From NCBI GenBank assembly GCA_032622095.1, contig CP136066.1:168898664-168962663 (forward strand): a stretch of 64,000 nucleotides of DNA. The letters are read 5' to 3'. This document shows positions 1-10,897 of this stretch, piece by piece. Under the pieces are notes generated by a model, which made no database searches, was not told the origin of the DNA, and saw nothing but the letters and a program-made list of their open reading frames with translations. Within the stretch, counting starts at the first letter, position 1. Each line of letters opens with the position of its first letter. The DNA is from Siphonodentalium dalli. Taxonomy: Eukaryota > Mollusca > Scaphopoda > Gadilida > Siphonodentaliidae. Both the position numbers and the translations under genes were made by a program.

Positions 1-34
1 CAACTGTCGAAGCATCAATGCAAATTTCGATTCT

Positions 35-1180
35 TTGTGTAATCTCCTATGCGACTTAAAGTCGAATAATAATTCATTCGACGTTATTGCTTTAACTGAA
101 ACATTTAAAATACGACAAGCATCGCACTTCCAAATACCGGGATATTACCCTATGGAATTCAAGTGTAGGGCTGATGACGATGATGGTAGAGGTGGTGTAT
201 GCCTTTACATAAAAGATTCCATTCACTATAAAAATCGACCCGACCTTAGTGAATTTATTCCACACGTAATAGAAACAATATTCGTGGAAATTAACCCAGG
301 AAAAAATGACTCTCGTATAATCGGCTGCGTTTACAGACCAAATACCGCACCAAAGGCCAACGTTGATAATTTTTTGAAAAAATTCGACGATATTCTAAAA
401 AAAATTAATAACCACAAATCATATATATCAGGAGACTTTAATATTGACCTACTCAATTTCAACTCGCATACAAAAACGAACGATTTCATAAATAACATTT
501 TCACAAGAGGATTCGTGCCAAGGATAACTAAACCTACTCGAATGACTGATCATTCAGCAACTCTCATCGATAATATATATACCAATAACCTACAAGGCGA
601 ATGTAAATCTGGCATAATCACATGCGATGTTTCCGATCATTTCGGCATATTTTATTCAGAATCTAACCAAAAGAGACAAAACAGCACCAATAATAACGAA
701 GCTATCACTAATCAAAGAAGTTTTAGTCCTGATAACATAATTAGATTCAAAAATCTTTTTAAATCTTGTACCTTTGACTCCGTCACATCTTGTAGAAGTG
801 TCGACCAAGCATATGAAATCTTCTTAGATATCTATATGAATGCATATGAACTAGCTTTCCCCATCAAAAGTCGACATATGCCCAAAAAATTAATAAAACG
901 CAATCCTTGTATGACAGCTGGATTGATTAAGTCAAGTATTATTAAGAACCAGCTATATTTACACAAATTGAATAAACCCACGGAAACGAACGTAAATAAA
1001 TATTTGAGCTATCGTACCTTATATAATAAACTAATCAGAAGGAGTAAAAATATATACTATACAAATATTCTAGAAGTAAATAAAAATAACTTAAAGAAAA
1101 CATGGGAAATACTTAAGGGTGCATTGAAGATAAATGGAAACACAAATAATAACCCAAGACCTTTACCGAAAACGGAATAG
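35..1180 (+). pseudogene. LINE-A endonuclease domain (5' part of ORF2)
   Basis: The 381-residue open frame carries the apurinic/apyrimidinic-like endonuclease that nicks target DNA for target-primed reverse transcription. Visible landmarks are VIALTET near residue 20, GRGGVCLYI (about 51-59), GCVYRPN, SGDFNIDLL (about 134) with the catalytic Asp-Asn pair, and VSDHFGIFY (about 202) with the catalytic Asp-His pair. After residue 220 it runs into the linker before the reverse transcriptase (LKKTWEILKGALK). The frame ends at a stop at 1178-1180, and the reverse transcriptase continues in another frame, so a frameshift lies in 1180-1370. Upstream sequence is cut by the window edge. Confidence 0.85.
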
Positions 1181-1373
1181 AACTTGAAAATTCCAAACTC
1201 ATATCGGAAAAGTTCAATGACTTTTCTAAAAAATTGGGCGGGAAACTAGCCAACTCAATGAACATGAAAATGACTCTCATTTTACAGATTTTCTCCAAAA
1301 CCGCAAACCAGACGACATCAATTTCAAAATAATTCCGACCTCTATACAGGAGATCATCCTCACGTGTTTCTCT

Positions 1374-2186
1374 ATGACTGGGAAAGTATCAAGGGATTTC
1401 AATAGTATATCAACTAAACTTATCAAGGAAACAATTGAGGAGATAGCCCCAGCATTATTGCATATTTTTAACTTGTCCTTAGAGCATGGAATAGTCCCTA
1501 ACAAAATGAAAATTTCTAAAGTAGTCCCGATCCCAAAAAATAATACCACTCATGAAATTTCCAACTACAGACCTATCAGCATTCTTCCAACTATCTCTAA
1601 AATCCTCGAAAAAATAATGCATAAACGATTATTAGACTTCTTAAATGAACAAAACATACTCTATAAACACCAATACGGCTTCCGTCCTAATCATTCAACC
1701 TTCCATCCTGTATTACACCTCCTCGATCAAGTTGTCTCAAATAATGACAAAATGACAAGAGATTCCACTTTAGCTCTATTTCTCGACCTCTCAAAAGCAT
1801 TTGACACAATAAATCACGATATTTTACTCCTTAAACTAGATCACTATGGTATACGAGGCACAGCATACTCATGGTTTCAGAGCTATCTGCAAAATAGAAG
1901 GCAATATGTTGAACTCAATGGTATTAAATCTAAATTAACGGAAGTGACGTGCGGAGTGCCACAGGGATCAATCCTGGAACCGATAATTTTCTTAATTTAC
2001 GTTAACGATATGTCAAATTCGACAACCATGGATATCTTATCATACGCGGACGATACGACTCTAGTAACTGGTGGAAAAAATGGCATCCTTGTAGAAAGTT
2101 ATGTGAATAATGAGTTACGCAACATATTTGCTTGGTGCTGTAGCAATAAGTTAGTGATCAATACTAAAAAAGCAACTATATGCTAA
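1374..2186 (+). pseudogene. LINE-A reverse transcriptase domain
   Basis: This 270-residue frame holds the reverse transcriptase core: VVPIPKN, NYRPISILPTISKILEK, QYGFRPNHST, FLDLSKAFDTINHDILL (catalytic Asp), CGVPQGS and SYADDTTLV (catalytic Asp pair). In the family GVPQGS is usually followed by ILGP; here it is ILEP. The frame ends early at a run of A near 2165, where the continuing sequence changes frame. The frame before it (endonuclease) and the one after it are both different, so at least two indels have broken the original single ORF2. Confidence 0.88.
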
Positions 2187-2211
2187 TACACCCAGAGAAC
2201 AATGATGACAA

Positions 2212-2934
2212 ATGGAACTTTATAAAGGTTTACTTAAATATAAGGAACTAAACAAGATAGGAAATCTTGAGCACGAATCCTCCACAAAATTCTTAGGAAT
2301 CCATATAGATGAAAACCTGACTTTCAAAAAACATGTGTCCTCAGTTTGTTCTAAAATGGTGAATGCCATATACCACATCAATAAAGTTAAACACTTCTTT
2401 CCTGGTAGCGCACTTAAAACATTATATTATGCTCTAATACAAAGACATCTCGTCTACGGTGTTCAAATATGTGGACACGTCCCTGCGGTCAAAACAAATT
2501 TCATGCTTCAAAAACGCGCGATACGAGTTTTATGTAATACGAAATATAGAAGCCACACAGAACCTCTCTTTAAAAATGAAAATATACTCAAAATCTACGA
2601 CATCCACAAAATACAAGCGGCTGTTTTCATGCATGATTGGTATCATATGCGCTTAATAGAATCATTCACCGACATGTTTACCAAACGCAAAACCGGACCA
2701 GACACCCGGCAAAAGCACCCACTATTTTTAAAAAACCCAAGAACATCTTGGTCCCAACAACTACCATTCCATTCTTTTCCAACTATATGGAACAACTTAG
2801 ATAACGAATTTACATCATACCAATCCAGACACACATTCAAACGGCGTTTACATGCCGATTGCATTAAAAAATATGCTGCAACAATTAAATGCAACAATCA
2901 AAGATGTCCCGACTGTGTGGTAGCTCGTCAATAA
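2212..2934 (+). pseudogene. LINE-A ORF2 C-terminal region
   Basis: This 240-residue frame continues directly after the reverse transcriptase. It contains STKFLGIHIDENLTF (reverse transcriptase thumb), LIQRHLVYGVQICG, LQKRAIRVLCNTKYRSHTEPLF, HSFPTIWNNL, SRHTFKRRLHADCI and a terminal cysteine motif CNNQRCPDC. These are the thumb and C-terminal sections typical of CR1/Jockey-group LINEs. It ends at TAA 2932-2934, followed by the 3' UTR. The conserved stretch between the palm frame and this one (2165-2212) is split over a third frame, showing two separate indels. Confidence 0.85.
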
Positions 2935-3278
2935 GTGACTTCCCCTATATCGCAATCCTCAACCTCACTCAGCACATTCCTACTCGACTTTCAAGGAACA
3001 TCCCACTGACAAGAAAGAGACAGACCATCGAGTAACCAATAAGCGATTTATCGAGACGTATACCCTCCATGTATATAACCCAGTTAAATGCAACCATTGT
3101 GTGATACATAATTATATAGCCGTGCATTGTACAAGAAATCTTGACCGCCTATCGTAACATCTTTTCGTCTTTAATGGGGTGGCAGTAAGACAGTCTAGTC
3201 TGACTATGCCACCCCCTCAAATATACAATGTATTATGCATTAATGTGTGTATATTGAAATAAAATATCCTATCCTATC

Positions 3279-3487
3279 AACGAAAATCACCCATCGGGCG
3301 AGTAACGTCAACAGGTAGCTTTCACGCTTCACTATTGACCGAATACACATGAACTTGAATTTACATGCGGTCTGATTTATACAAAATTATCTTCCTGTTC
3401 GATGCTATGATAGTAGGATTGTATTGTGTCTACGGATTACCAGATTGATGCATGTACTATCCAGTCTTATGCTAACATTTTTAATGC
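3279..3487. other. Unassigned spacer between two LINEs
   Basis: There is no open frame or repeat that I recognise between the TATCC tail of LINE-A and the GC-richer start of LINE-B. Confidence 0.5.
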
Positions 3488-4515
3488 TTTATTCCTCCCG
3501 ATTCGGTCCGGGGTAGAATAGGCCTACAGCCCCACTGCGAGGGGTACAAATACCCTAATGTGGCACCTTGTATGCCGTGGGGTGCATCCCGTGAGGTGTG
3601 GAGTCCTGGAGGTACTAGGGGGGGGGCGGTATCGCATGAGGCATCGACCTGCGGATACGACTTAGCCCATGTCCTCTTTGGCCCTGCATCTCTTCAAGAC
3701 GGGTGGCTGAGTTGACCCGGCTCAACCAATCGGCTAGTCACGCCTCTACAAAGTGTTTCAGATTCCATTTCTGTTACATGTTGTATTGCTCGTCTGATGT
3801 ATGAAGTATTGTTTTCTGTTTTTTATTTCACGTATGGTGTTTCTGCTCTCTTCTGTCTTTTGTGTTCATCCTGATTGTTGAGTGTTGAATCCTGTATTTT
3901 TCACTGTGGAGAGGTACCGAGAGGCAGTTATATGCAGTGGCTAACCGGTCACCGCTTCAGCTATGTACTAGTCTTTGGCCTGACCAAAATTCGAAGGGTA
4001 GTCCACGGCGGCTTCTGGGCTAGTCGATTGTTTCCTTTTCCTAAGGCAACTCTAATAAAAAAACAACGTATTGCTTGATGAATGATGACTCACCAAGTTC
4101 CATTGATGTTGCGGTATTACCTCAGTACTTGGTTCTTGGCTTTGACCCAAATGTGAAAAGACCTATCTCTGTCATTGATAAGACGCCACAAAGCATTGCT
4201 GGACAATTGAAATCTGTAAAACCAATCAGGACTGGACAAATAAGTGGGTCTCTCTCTTGATTGAATGTTCAAAGAAAGTTCAATCTGATGCTCTGTTGCA
4301 GTTAAAAGCTATTGCACAAACACCAGTGTTGGTTACAATACATCGAATAGTAGCAGAGCTTTGTTGCGAACCAGCGATATAGCTGATTCTTCAGAATCAG
4401 AAATATTGGCGGAGTTGGCACCACAGGGAATTACAGAAGTCCGTAGATTTACAAAGACTGTTGATGGACTAGGAGTTATCTTCTGACATTCAATCGGTGC
4501 GAATATCCACCGACA

Positions 4516-4767
4516 TTGCAGGTTCGTTACATGAAGGCAGATATAAGTACCAATGTTTCAAATCCATTGCGATGTTTTAAATGTCAGGACCATGGCCAAG
4601 AACATTGTAAAAGTAAAGTAACCAATTGTGCGCGCTATTCTGTTTCTGGTCATGATCATAAGGATTGTACAAATCCTAAAAAATGTTCGAACTGTCAAGG
4701 TTCACACGCTGCAATGGATCGTTCATGTCCCACATGGGACTATGAATTCAAGATACAAAGTAAATAG
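4516..4767 (+). pseudogene. LINE-B ORF1 fragment with CCHC zinc knuckles
   Basis: This 83-residue frame encodes LRCFKCQDHGQEHCKSK, then CARYSVSGHDHKDC and CSNCQGSHAAMDRSCP. These are three consecutive cysteine/histidine clusters of the Gag-like RNA-binding ORF1 protein found in many non-LTR elements. One canonical cysteine of the second knuckle is replaced (CARY where CARC is usual). The N-terminal half of ORF1 survives only as short frames in different phases between 4075 and 4500, so the protein is broken. Confidence 0.75.
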
Positions 4768-4860
4768 AGTCAAACAAAACTAATCAGTATATCACTAGCA
4801 ACACAAGTTCAAGAGAATGATACTTTTTATACTGTTAATCGACAAATTCTCTTTAGAAAA

Positions 4861-5115
4861 ATGGAAACAGCTGGCATTTCAGGATTTTCATTGGAAATAT
4901 TAAAATCACTATACAAGTCAAGTCTTTATAGCACAAATACAAGCAATGGTATCAGTCCTTCACATCTCTCCACAATTGGAGTACGCCAAGGATATTATCG
5001 CCCTTACTATTTAAAATATTCATTGATGACATTAAGGACATTTTCGATGACAAATGTGAACCGTTACGTATTGGATCTAGCGCTCTCAATCATTTGCTCT
5101 TCGCAGATGACATAG
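4861..5115 (+). pseudogene. LINE-B reverse transcriptase palm remnant
   Basis: This 84-residue frame begins METAGISGFSLEILKSLY and contains TIGVRQG, the equivalent of the B box (GVRQG) of the reverse-transcriptase palm. The following segment is frameshifted, and the FADD catalytic motif appears in the overlapping frame that starts at 5094. Everything N-terminal to this point (endonuclease and fingers) is missing. Confidence 0.65.
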
Positions 5116-6333
5116 TTTTGGTCTCTGAGAGTCCAGAAGGACTTCAGCGATGTTTAGACAAACTCCAGTCCTTCACGCGACAAAATGCCCTGTCGATAAA
5201 CACGGAGAAGACGAAAAGCTTGATTTTCAGATCAAGGAAGCCAAAAGTTCAACCACAGTTTTTCCTCGAAGATAATCCCTTGGATCTGGTTGACGAATAT
5301 ACATATCTCGGAATGACGTTTTCCAGCACAGGAAAATTCACGCAGGCCGTAAATAATTTGAGTGGCAAAGGACGAAAAGCTCTTTATTCAATATCTCGTG
5401 CGTGTGCAAATAAAGCGCCCCTCCCTCTAAAAACTTCCCTTAAACTGTTTGATAAGTTAATCAAGCCTATACTTCTATATGGCAGTGAATTATGGGCAAG
5501 TGAATTAACAATCAAAAATCACGAACTTTATCCGTGTGAGAAACTTCATATCACACATTGCAAACAAATACTTGGAGTCGGTAAATACGCTTCAAACAAT
5601 GCAGTCAGAGCCGAATTAGGTAGCTACCCGTTATATATTGACGCTTTGTGTAGAATGGCTTCATATGCGGTTAAAATCTCATCCAGTTGTACCAGTGGCA
5701 TATTAAATGATGCAATGCGCGAACAGCGCAGCGGGGTAGCTGGGAATTCGATATTCAAAAGTCTGGAGTCATTTGGCTTGACTATACCCTCCGACATTAC
5801 TAACAACAAGCCTCTAATTAACAAGCTTCTAAAGTCATTTAAATGCCAGCTCAGAGAAAGTCACACTGAAAATTTCAGAACAAGTATGCGCGATGGTGTT
5901 TCAAAAACTGGTAATAATAAATTAAGAACATATCGACTTTTTAAAAGAGATATTGTCCTAGAACCCTATCTCTTAAATACAGCGTCGCTAGCTGACCGCT
6001 CAGCATTTACACGTCTAAGAATAAGTAATCATTCTCTCGCCATTGAAAAGGGTCGTCACGCCCAACCACCGATTCCTTTAGCCAGAAGATTATGTGTTAT
6101 GTGTAATGACGAAGCCATCGACGATGAGAGGCATTTCCTAATTGATTGTCCAACATTTCTTCCTATACCGGAATGAACTCATTAAAATTATGGGTGACAA
6201 TTTTATCAATTTTCGATTGATGAGTAGATTGGACCAACTCACACATATATTAGCCAATGGCACAGCTCAGATATGCTCCCAAATCTGCAACGTAGTCAAG
6301 CGGTTATTCGAAGCCAGATCACAGCTAAACTAG
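5094..6333 (+). pseudogene. LINE-B reverse transcriptase catalytic motif to C-terminus, one frameshift
   Basis: The frame 5094-6176 (360 residues) opens with MLFADDIVLVSES, the catalytic FADD box. It runs through EYTYLGMTFS (thumb), IKPILLYGSELWA, KQILGVGKYASNNAVRAELG, and a C-terminal LRISNHSLAIEKGRH plus CVMCNDEAIDDERHFLIDC, a putative zinc-binding end common in LINEs. A frameshift near 6150-6170 moves the end into the frame 6142-6333 (YRNELIKIMGDNF ... VVKRLFEARSQLN). The length and motif order are otherwise good, so the decay is modest. Confidence 0.85.
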
Positions 6334-6545
6334 ACAAATTACGTGTGTTGAATCATGTATGATAACTCACTATACAGATAAAAATATACGCAATTAATGA
6401 ATATATATATATATTATCACTATTATTCAATGTATGTAATGTCAATATATTGTATGATGTCACATGATACACTGTTAATATTATTATACATGGCAACCTG
6501 TCCCTATAATGGGGCGTCTTTTGCTGAATAAATCTATCTATCTAT

Positions 6546-7524
6546 TACTCCTTTCCAGAACCTGTCTCAGGTATTTCGATACCGGGAACAAATCAAAATC
6601 TAATATTATTGGGTATATCTTGGAGCGCAAACCGCCATGAGCCTTTAAATCATCCTGAAATTATGTATTTCAGTCATGGTCCAGTCTAAGTCTCAGAATT
6701 TCACCAAAAAAAACCATCAGATAGTGGATACGAACTTTATTCTGTAAGAACCAAAAAACATCGAATGTAGATGGTGAACGGGCATTCGACAGAGAACCCA
6801 TGCACTCGACCGTTTTGCAGCCTCGTGCGTTCTGTTTTCGAATTCTCTCTCGGTAAGTATTCCTTACATATGCCTTCCTCCTAAAGCGCCTATTGAAATG
6901 TATTATTTATTAATGTATATGATCGACATACATGTACATATACTTCGGGCGTACTAAGCTGTGAAGAGTTTTGCAAAAGATGTAATATTAATATACATTT
7001 CAACACATTAGTATCCCTTTCAATGAGTGTTAGCCACAATACCCCGTTCACGAAAAACTTATTAAGAGTGAATCCACGACTTGGCGCTGTGACCAACCAT
7101 CAATTGGAGACCTTCGAAAATGTGAAAAATCGTATAGAACCTTCTTACCAATATTTACAAAAAACATTGTACAGTACCTACAGTTCCACAACAACATTGG
7201 GAAAAATCGTATAGAACATTCATCCTCAGATTATTGTAAATAAAGACATGCCGATATTCACGAAATCACAAACGGCAGTAGCGGCATCTCTGTCCTGTAC
7301 AAAATTAATCACAACATTATCTACACAATTGAACAATGCAACATCAGAATCAGACATTTGAACAAGCGATATTGCATTGGAAATCTCTGAAGAACAAGTA
7401 ATCGTTGGTCATTTAACTCCAACAACAACAACAATAATATAGCTTGAACAATATTTGCCTGCTTGTACTCAAACGATATATATTCGATTGTACAAAATGT
7501 ACAGAACCTACAGTCAGTGGTCTG
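6546..7524. other. Spacer without recognisable genes
   Basis: There is no coding signal here. A short direct repeat, AAAAATCGTATAGAAC, occurs twice (about 7125 and 7202). The open frames in 6890-7563 are short, overlap on both strands and show no motif. Confidence 0.45.
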
Positions 7525-8130
7525 ATGCACCCGTGTAGGCCCGGAATAGAACAGGCTTACCACCCCACCGTGAGTGGTATTAATCCCCTAATATTGCACT
7601 CCGTTTACCGCGGGGTGCATTCCGTGAGGTGCCGCGTATGTGGCATGGTGGTACTAGGGCGGATGTACCACCTGAGGCATCGATATATGGGTCTTTGGCC
7701 CGACAAACGTTATAATGGTAGTACGCTGCGGCTGCTGGGCTAGTTGTCGATTTGTATATGGCACATCAAATAAACAAAAACACGATCTGATCGTAAGTGA
7801 TGACTAATATAGATCCAATGATTCTGGTGAATTCACTCTACTTGGTTCTAAGGTTCGACCCGACCATGAAAAGACCTGTATTTGTTATTAATAAGACACT
7901 TCAAAATTTTGCTGGACAATTGAAAATTGTGAAACCGATCAGAACCGGGCCAGTGACTAGCTTTCCTGATTGAATGTTCACAGAAAGTTCATTCTGATGC
8001 TCTGTTGCAGTTGACAGCTATTACACAAACACCAGTCACGGTTGCTCCTCGCAATACATTGAATAGCAACAGAGCAGTGCATGAACAAGGATTGTATAAA
8101 CCACACTAAAGTGTTCAAACTGTCAAGACG
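7525..8130 (+). mobile_element. LINE-B copy 2, 5' fragment
   Basis: This segment repeats the LINE-B leader and ORF1 start. The shared words include GGCCCGGAATAGAACAGGC, CGCGGGGTGCATTCCGTGAGG, ACCTGAGGCATCGA, TGGGCTAGTTGTCGATT and GAATGTTCACAGAAAGTTCA, matching 3505-4280 at roughly 75-80 percent by eye. Homology ends in the zinc-knuckle region (about 8105), where a different 3' sequence takes over. It has no intact frame. Confidence 0.75.
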
Positions 8131-8381
8131 TTAGAAACTATTTTACATATCTCGTTCAACCTTGCTAATTTTATGTTATTTATTTATTCTTGTACTAATG
8201 TTTGCGTTTTATATTATGCTTGCACACTAGTCAGTTCTTAAATTTATATTCTTGACTCCAAGCGGAATATATGTACATAGCTCATTGTTTTAATATAATC
8301 CAGTGTCTGATTTATCTACACAGTTGCTTCGTTGATTCTGTTCTTGGTCGTAATATGACCTAATGGCTAAAACGACGTTAA
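8131..8381 (+). mobile_element. SINE/LINE-type 3' tail, left part, interrupted by MITE-T
   Basis: This region matches 17330-17626: GTTTGCGTTTTATATTATG, TTGCACACTAGTCAGTT, ACAGTTGCTTCGTTGATT and TGGTCGTAATATGACC, ending in GGCTAAAACGACGTTAA. In the other copy the tail continues AACCCCAATCAATC. Here it is cut at TTAA (8378-8381), and the likely remainder (TTAAACCTTCCATTAATTAA) reappears at 9422-9441 after the inserted MITEs. Confidence 0.7.
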
Positions 8382-9425
8382 AGGCACGGGCGGCGTTCGT
8401 TGCAGAAATATTCATATTTGTTCAAATCGCCATCAACAGAAGGAATATTAAACTATATATAGTTTTGTTCATATGCCAAACATATTCAGAGCGCAAATAG
8501 TATATTGTCGTCAATACGTACGATGGTGTACGTAAACAGGAGCATGCTCGTGTTCCAGAAGTTTTGCTTCTGTTAAAGGCACGGATGGCGTTCGTTGTAG
8601 AAATATTTGTATGTGTTCAAATCGCCACCAACAGAAGGAACACCAAAATATATACAGTTCCGCTCATATGCCAAACATAATCAGCGCGTAAATAGTATAT
8701 TGTCGTCAAGACGTACGATGGTGTACGTAAACAAGAACCTGCTCGCGTTACAGACGTTTTGCTTCTGTTTACATAACGCAGTGCAATTCTATTGGTTAAT
8801 CACACAAGAATTATATAAACGCTCTTTATTATTTCCATATCAGGAAAACAGTAATAAATAACGCTCTTTATGTTTACCATATCCGGATCTAAACAAAAGC
8901 CAGGAAAAGTAACTTTTTTTGCTTTTGTTTACATAACAAAGGGGGGAAAGTTGACAGTAACATACTGTTTATGCCATATTTCTTATTGGCATAAGAACAA
9001 AGTATGTCTATATCTTACTATTCCTTCTGTTTATGGCGGTTTTTGACGGAGATGAATATTTTAACAGCATACTCACCGCCAAGGCCCCGTATCTTTAACA
9101 TAACACAGCGCAATTCTATTGGTTAATCAAACACAAATTATATAAACGCTCTTTATTATTTCCATATCAGGAAAAGAGTAACAAATAATGCTCTTTATGT
9201 TTACCATATCCGGATCTAAACAAAAGCCAGGTTCTGTAACATTTTTTTGCTTTTGTTTACATAAAGGAAAAACATTTGACAATTACATACTGTTTATGCC
9301 ATATGTCTGATTGGTATAAGAACAAAGTATGTCTATATTTTACTATTATTTCTGTTTATGGCGGTTTTTGACGGATGTGAATATGTTAACAGCATACACA
9401 CCGCCAACGTCGCCCGTATCTTTAA
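8378..9425 (+). mobile_element. MITE-T copy 1 (outer), with a second copy nested inside
   Basis: This is a non-autonomous DNA transposon bounded by TTAA on both sides (8378-8381 and 9422-9425). The terminal inverted repeats start AGGCACGGG and AGATACGGG, and AAATATTCAT plus CGCCAT.AACAGAAGGAAT follow in both arms within 75 bp. Without the nested copy (8573-9098) it measures about 0.52 kb. It has no coding capacity. TTAA targeting suggests mobilisation by a piggyBac- or Kolobok-type transposase (inference). Confidence 0.85.
8573..9098 (+). mobile_element. MITE-T copy 2, nested inside copy 1
   Basis: This is a complete element flanked by TTAA at 8573-8576 and 9095-9098. The host element reads GTTTTGCTTCTG before it and CATAACACAGCGCAATTC after it. 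The same continuous order (GCTTCTGTTTACATAACGCAGTGCAATTC) is seen uninterrupted inside this copy near 8762, so the insertion point is exact. The terminal sequences are TTAAAGGCACGGATGGCG and, on the other strand, TTAAAGATACGGGGCC. Confidence 0.88.
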
Positions 9426-9450
9426 ACCTTCCATTAATTAACCAATTAAA

Positions 9451-9922
9451 TTTTCAAGAACGTAGAGGTAATACAAATCAGATTATCAGATTATCTCTTG
9501 CATAAGTACTCGGAATGAAAATGTGTCGAGAGCCCATGGCTTACTCGACGTATCATTAATGTGGAACATTCTACAAAATATTACCTTGATGTTGTAAGCC
9601 GAATAAAGACTTTAACAATATATTTTGTCTAAATATATAGACTTAGCAAGATTGATACGGACTCATTGTACGTAAATAACGAACTATGGTGTTGGCAATG
9701 AATCGCTTTCACACTAGAACAAATGGTAACAACTCTATTAACAGGTCCCCCTGCCATCGAGGATGTATCGTCCTAAAATGCCACCCATGGAAATATGGAA
9801 CAAAAACTATATAATAGTGCATACATATATATATGTTTAATATATCCTGACTGTTCGCCGCATTGTGTCGTGGATCGTGCCCAATATTCCATATTATTTT
9901 AAATAAACATATCCACGACACC
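9451..9922. other. Spacer without recognisable genes
   Basis: This is AT-rich sequence. A 70-residue minus-strand frame (9709-9921) shows no motif. I see nothing else. Confidence 0.4.
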
Positions 9923-10508
9923 CAGGGTTCGCGCTGCCACTTGCCAAATTTGCCAATGGCAAAAATAATTCACATTTGGCAAAAAATATTTTCATTTGGC
10001 AAAAGTTTTTGGCAAGTCACTTATTAATTCCTCAAGACAGTTGACAAATATTGGTCAATCAATACCATTCATTTCAGGAAACTCTTACAATATAATTATA
10101 TCAGTGGTGGGTTATATGGTTTAGGAAAAGTTAACACCTCTATTAAGATGCACTTATATCTATGGGTGGAGGGATTACCCGTATGTAGTGTGGTGGTGTT
10201 TACATGGCTAATCCTTTTGTTGTGTGCCCTTCTAATGAAGCAACCCTGCTATCATTTTATTGTTCGGTGATTTGGTTTATTGTTGTATGATAAACAACAA
10301 AAGAGATGCGAGTATAATTATTAACTAACTGCTTTCCTATCAATATCAACAGTCGTTCAAACCGCGAGTGTCGAAACACTTGATAAGATTTAATTTTGCA
10401 GAAAATGGTTTTATCAGGAATAGCATTTGGCAAATTCTAAAAGAATTTGGCAAAAAATATTTTCATTTGGCAAATTATTTGGCAAAAGTAAATTTCGGTC
10501 CAACGCGG
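9923..10508. repeat. Element with two TTTGGCAAA-rich ends
   Basis: Two clusters of the near-palindromic word TTTGGCAAA flank about 400 bp of plain sequence: 9934-10018 (at least five copies, also as TTGCCAA) and 10424-10492 (five copies). The phrase TTTGGCAAAAAATATTTTCA is exactly repeated in both clusters. The outer edges CAGGGTTCGCG (9932) and CGCGGACGCC (10503) are weakly inverted, as in a hAT-like MITE, but no convincing target duplication is visible. Confidence 0.45.
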
Positions 10509-10738
10509 ACGCCTTAGAATGATGACCCCAGGTGCAAGCGACGAGTGTGAGACTGAGTGCTTGCGATTGTGAGATAGTTCCCCTCCCTTGATGCTAATTT
10601 ATGTGTGTGATATTCCGTGTATGTTTTGTTATTCAATAACACATTTAAAATAAAAAAGATTGATACGGACGCGAACAATGGACATGACTAATCGTTAACT
10701 CGTCACCGCAACTGGATCAATGTTCAAATAATATATAC
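10509..10738. other. Spacer, AT-rich
   Basis: Sequence upstream of 10660 ends in AATAAAATAAAAAAG and could be an old 3' UTR or element tail. No coding signal is visible. Confidence 0.3.
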
Positions 10739-10895
10739 CTTCTTGTCCCTCTCTATGGTCGATTCAAGAACGCTCGGTATCATGCTGAAATCGTCATCCA
10801 CGGCTATTTTTCTTAATATAGACGTATGCAAACCAACCACCTTTAGTGCCTTAAACGTGGCCTGGTGCACATGTGCCGAGACGTAAACAACGCAC
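10739..10895 (-). CDS. PLP-dependent decarboxylase, exon 5 of those found
   Basis: This 157-bp exon has acceptor AG at 10896-10897 and donor GT at 10737-10738. It completes the AG left by the previous exon to AGG (Arg) and then encodes 52 residues, ending on a codon boundary. VYVSAHVHQATFKALKVVG matches the decarboxylase segment with the histidine that stacks on the pyridoxal ring (pattern xxxHxSxxKAxxxxG). The end, AVDDDFSMIPSVLESTIERD, fits the following small-domain strand and helix. The exon carrying the PLP-binding lysine is not in the window to the left, which is filled by transposons. Group II decarboxylases include aromatic amino acid, histidine and cysteine-sulfinate enzymes; the substrate is not decidable here. 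Confidence 0.85.
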
Positions 10896-10897
10896 CT

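Larger units (their letters stand above)
1..3278 (+). mobile_element. LINE-A copy 1, non-LTR retrotransposon, cut by the window edge
   Basis: One retrotransposon reads through an apurinic-type endonuclease, a reverse transcriptase and a C-terminal region, followed by a 3' UTR (2935-3257) and a tail of TATCC units after AATAAA (3251-3278). The order and the motifs GDFNIDLL, SDHFGI, FLDLSKAFD, GVPQGS and SYADD are those of CR1/Jockey-group LINEs; the exact clade cannot be settled by eye. The coding region is broken by frame changes at about 1180-1370 and 2165-2212, so this copy is inactive. A second, older copy of the same family lies on the minus strand at 11770-14075, and a small fragment at about 39850-39960. 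The 5' end is outside the window. Confidence 0.9.
3488..6545 (+). mobile_element. LINE-B copy 1, internally deleted non-LTR retrotransposon
   Basis: The element starts with a GC-rich leader (from about 3488) that is repeated at 7525-7745. It continues with a zinc-knuckle ORF1 (4516-4767), a truncated reverse transcriptase (4861-6333) and a 3' UTR ending in AATAAA plus ATCT repeats (6525-6545). Fewer than 100 bp separate ORF1 from the reverse-transcriptase palm (GVRQG), so the endonuclease and the N-terminal half of the reverse transcriptase are deleted. The cysteine-rich ORF1 and long C-terminal region resemble I/Nimb/Jockey-type elements; the clade is uncertain. Confidence 0.8.

Noticed and set aside
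7444-7743. Plus-strand frame of 99 codons
   Set aside because: It falls in the non-coding leader shared with LINE-B at 3505-4030, where the other copy has no matching frame.
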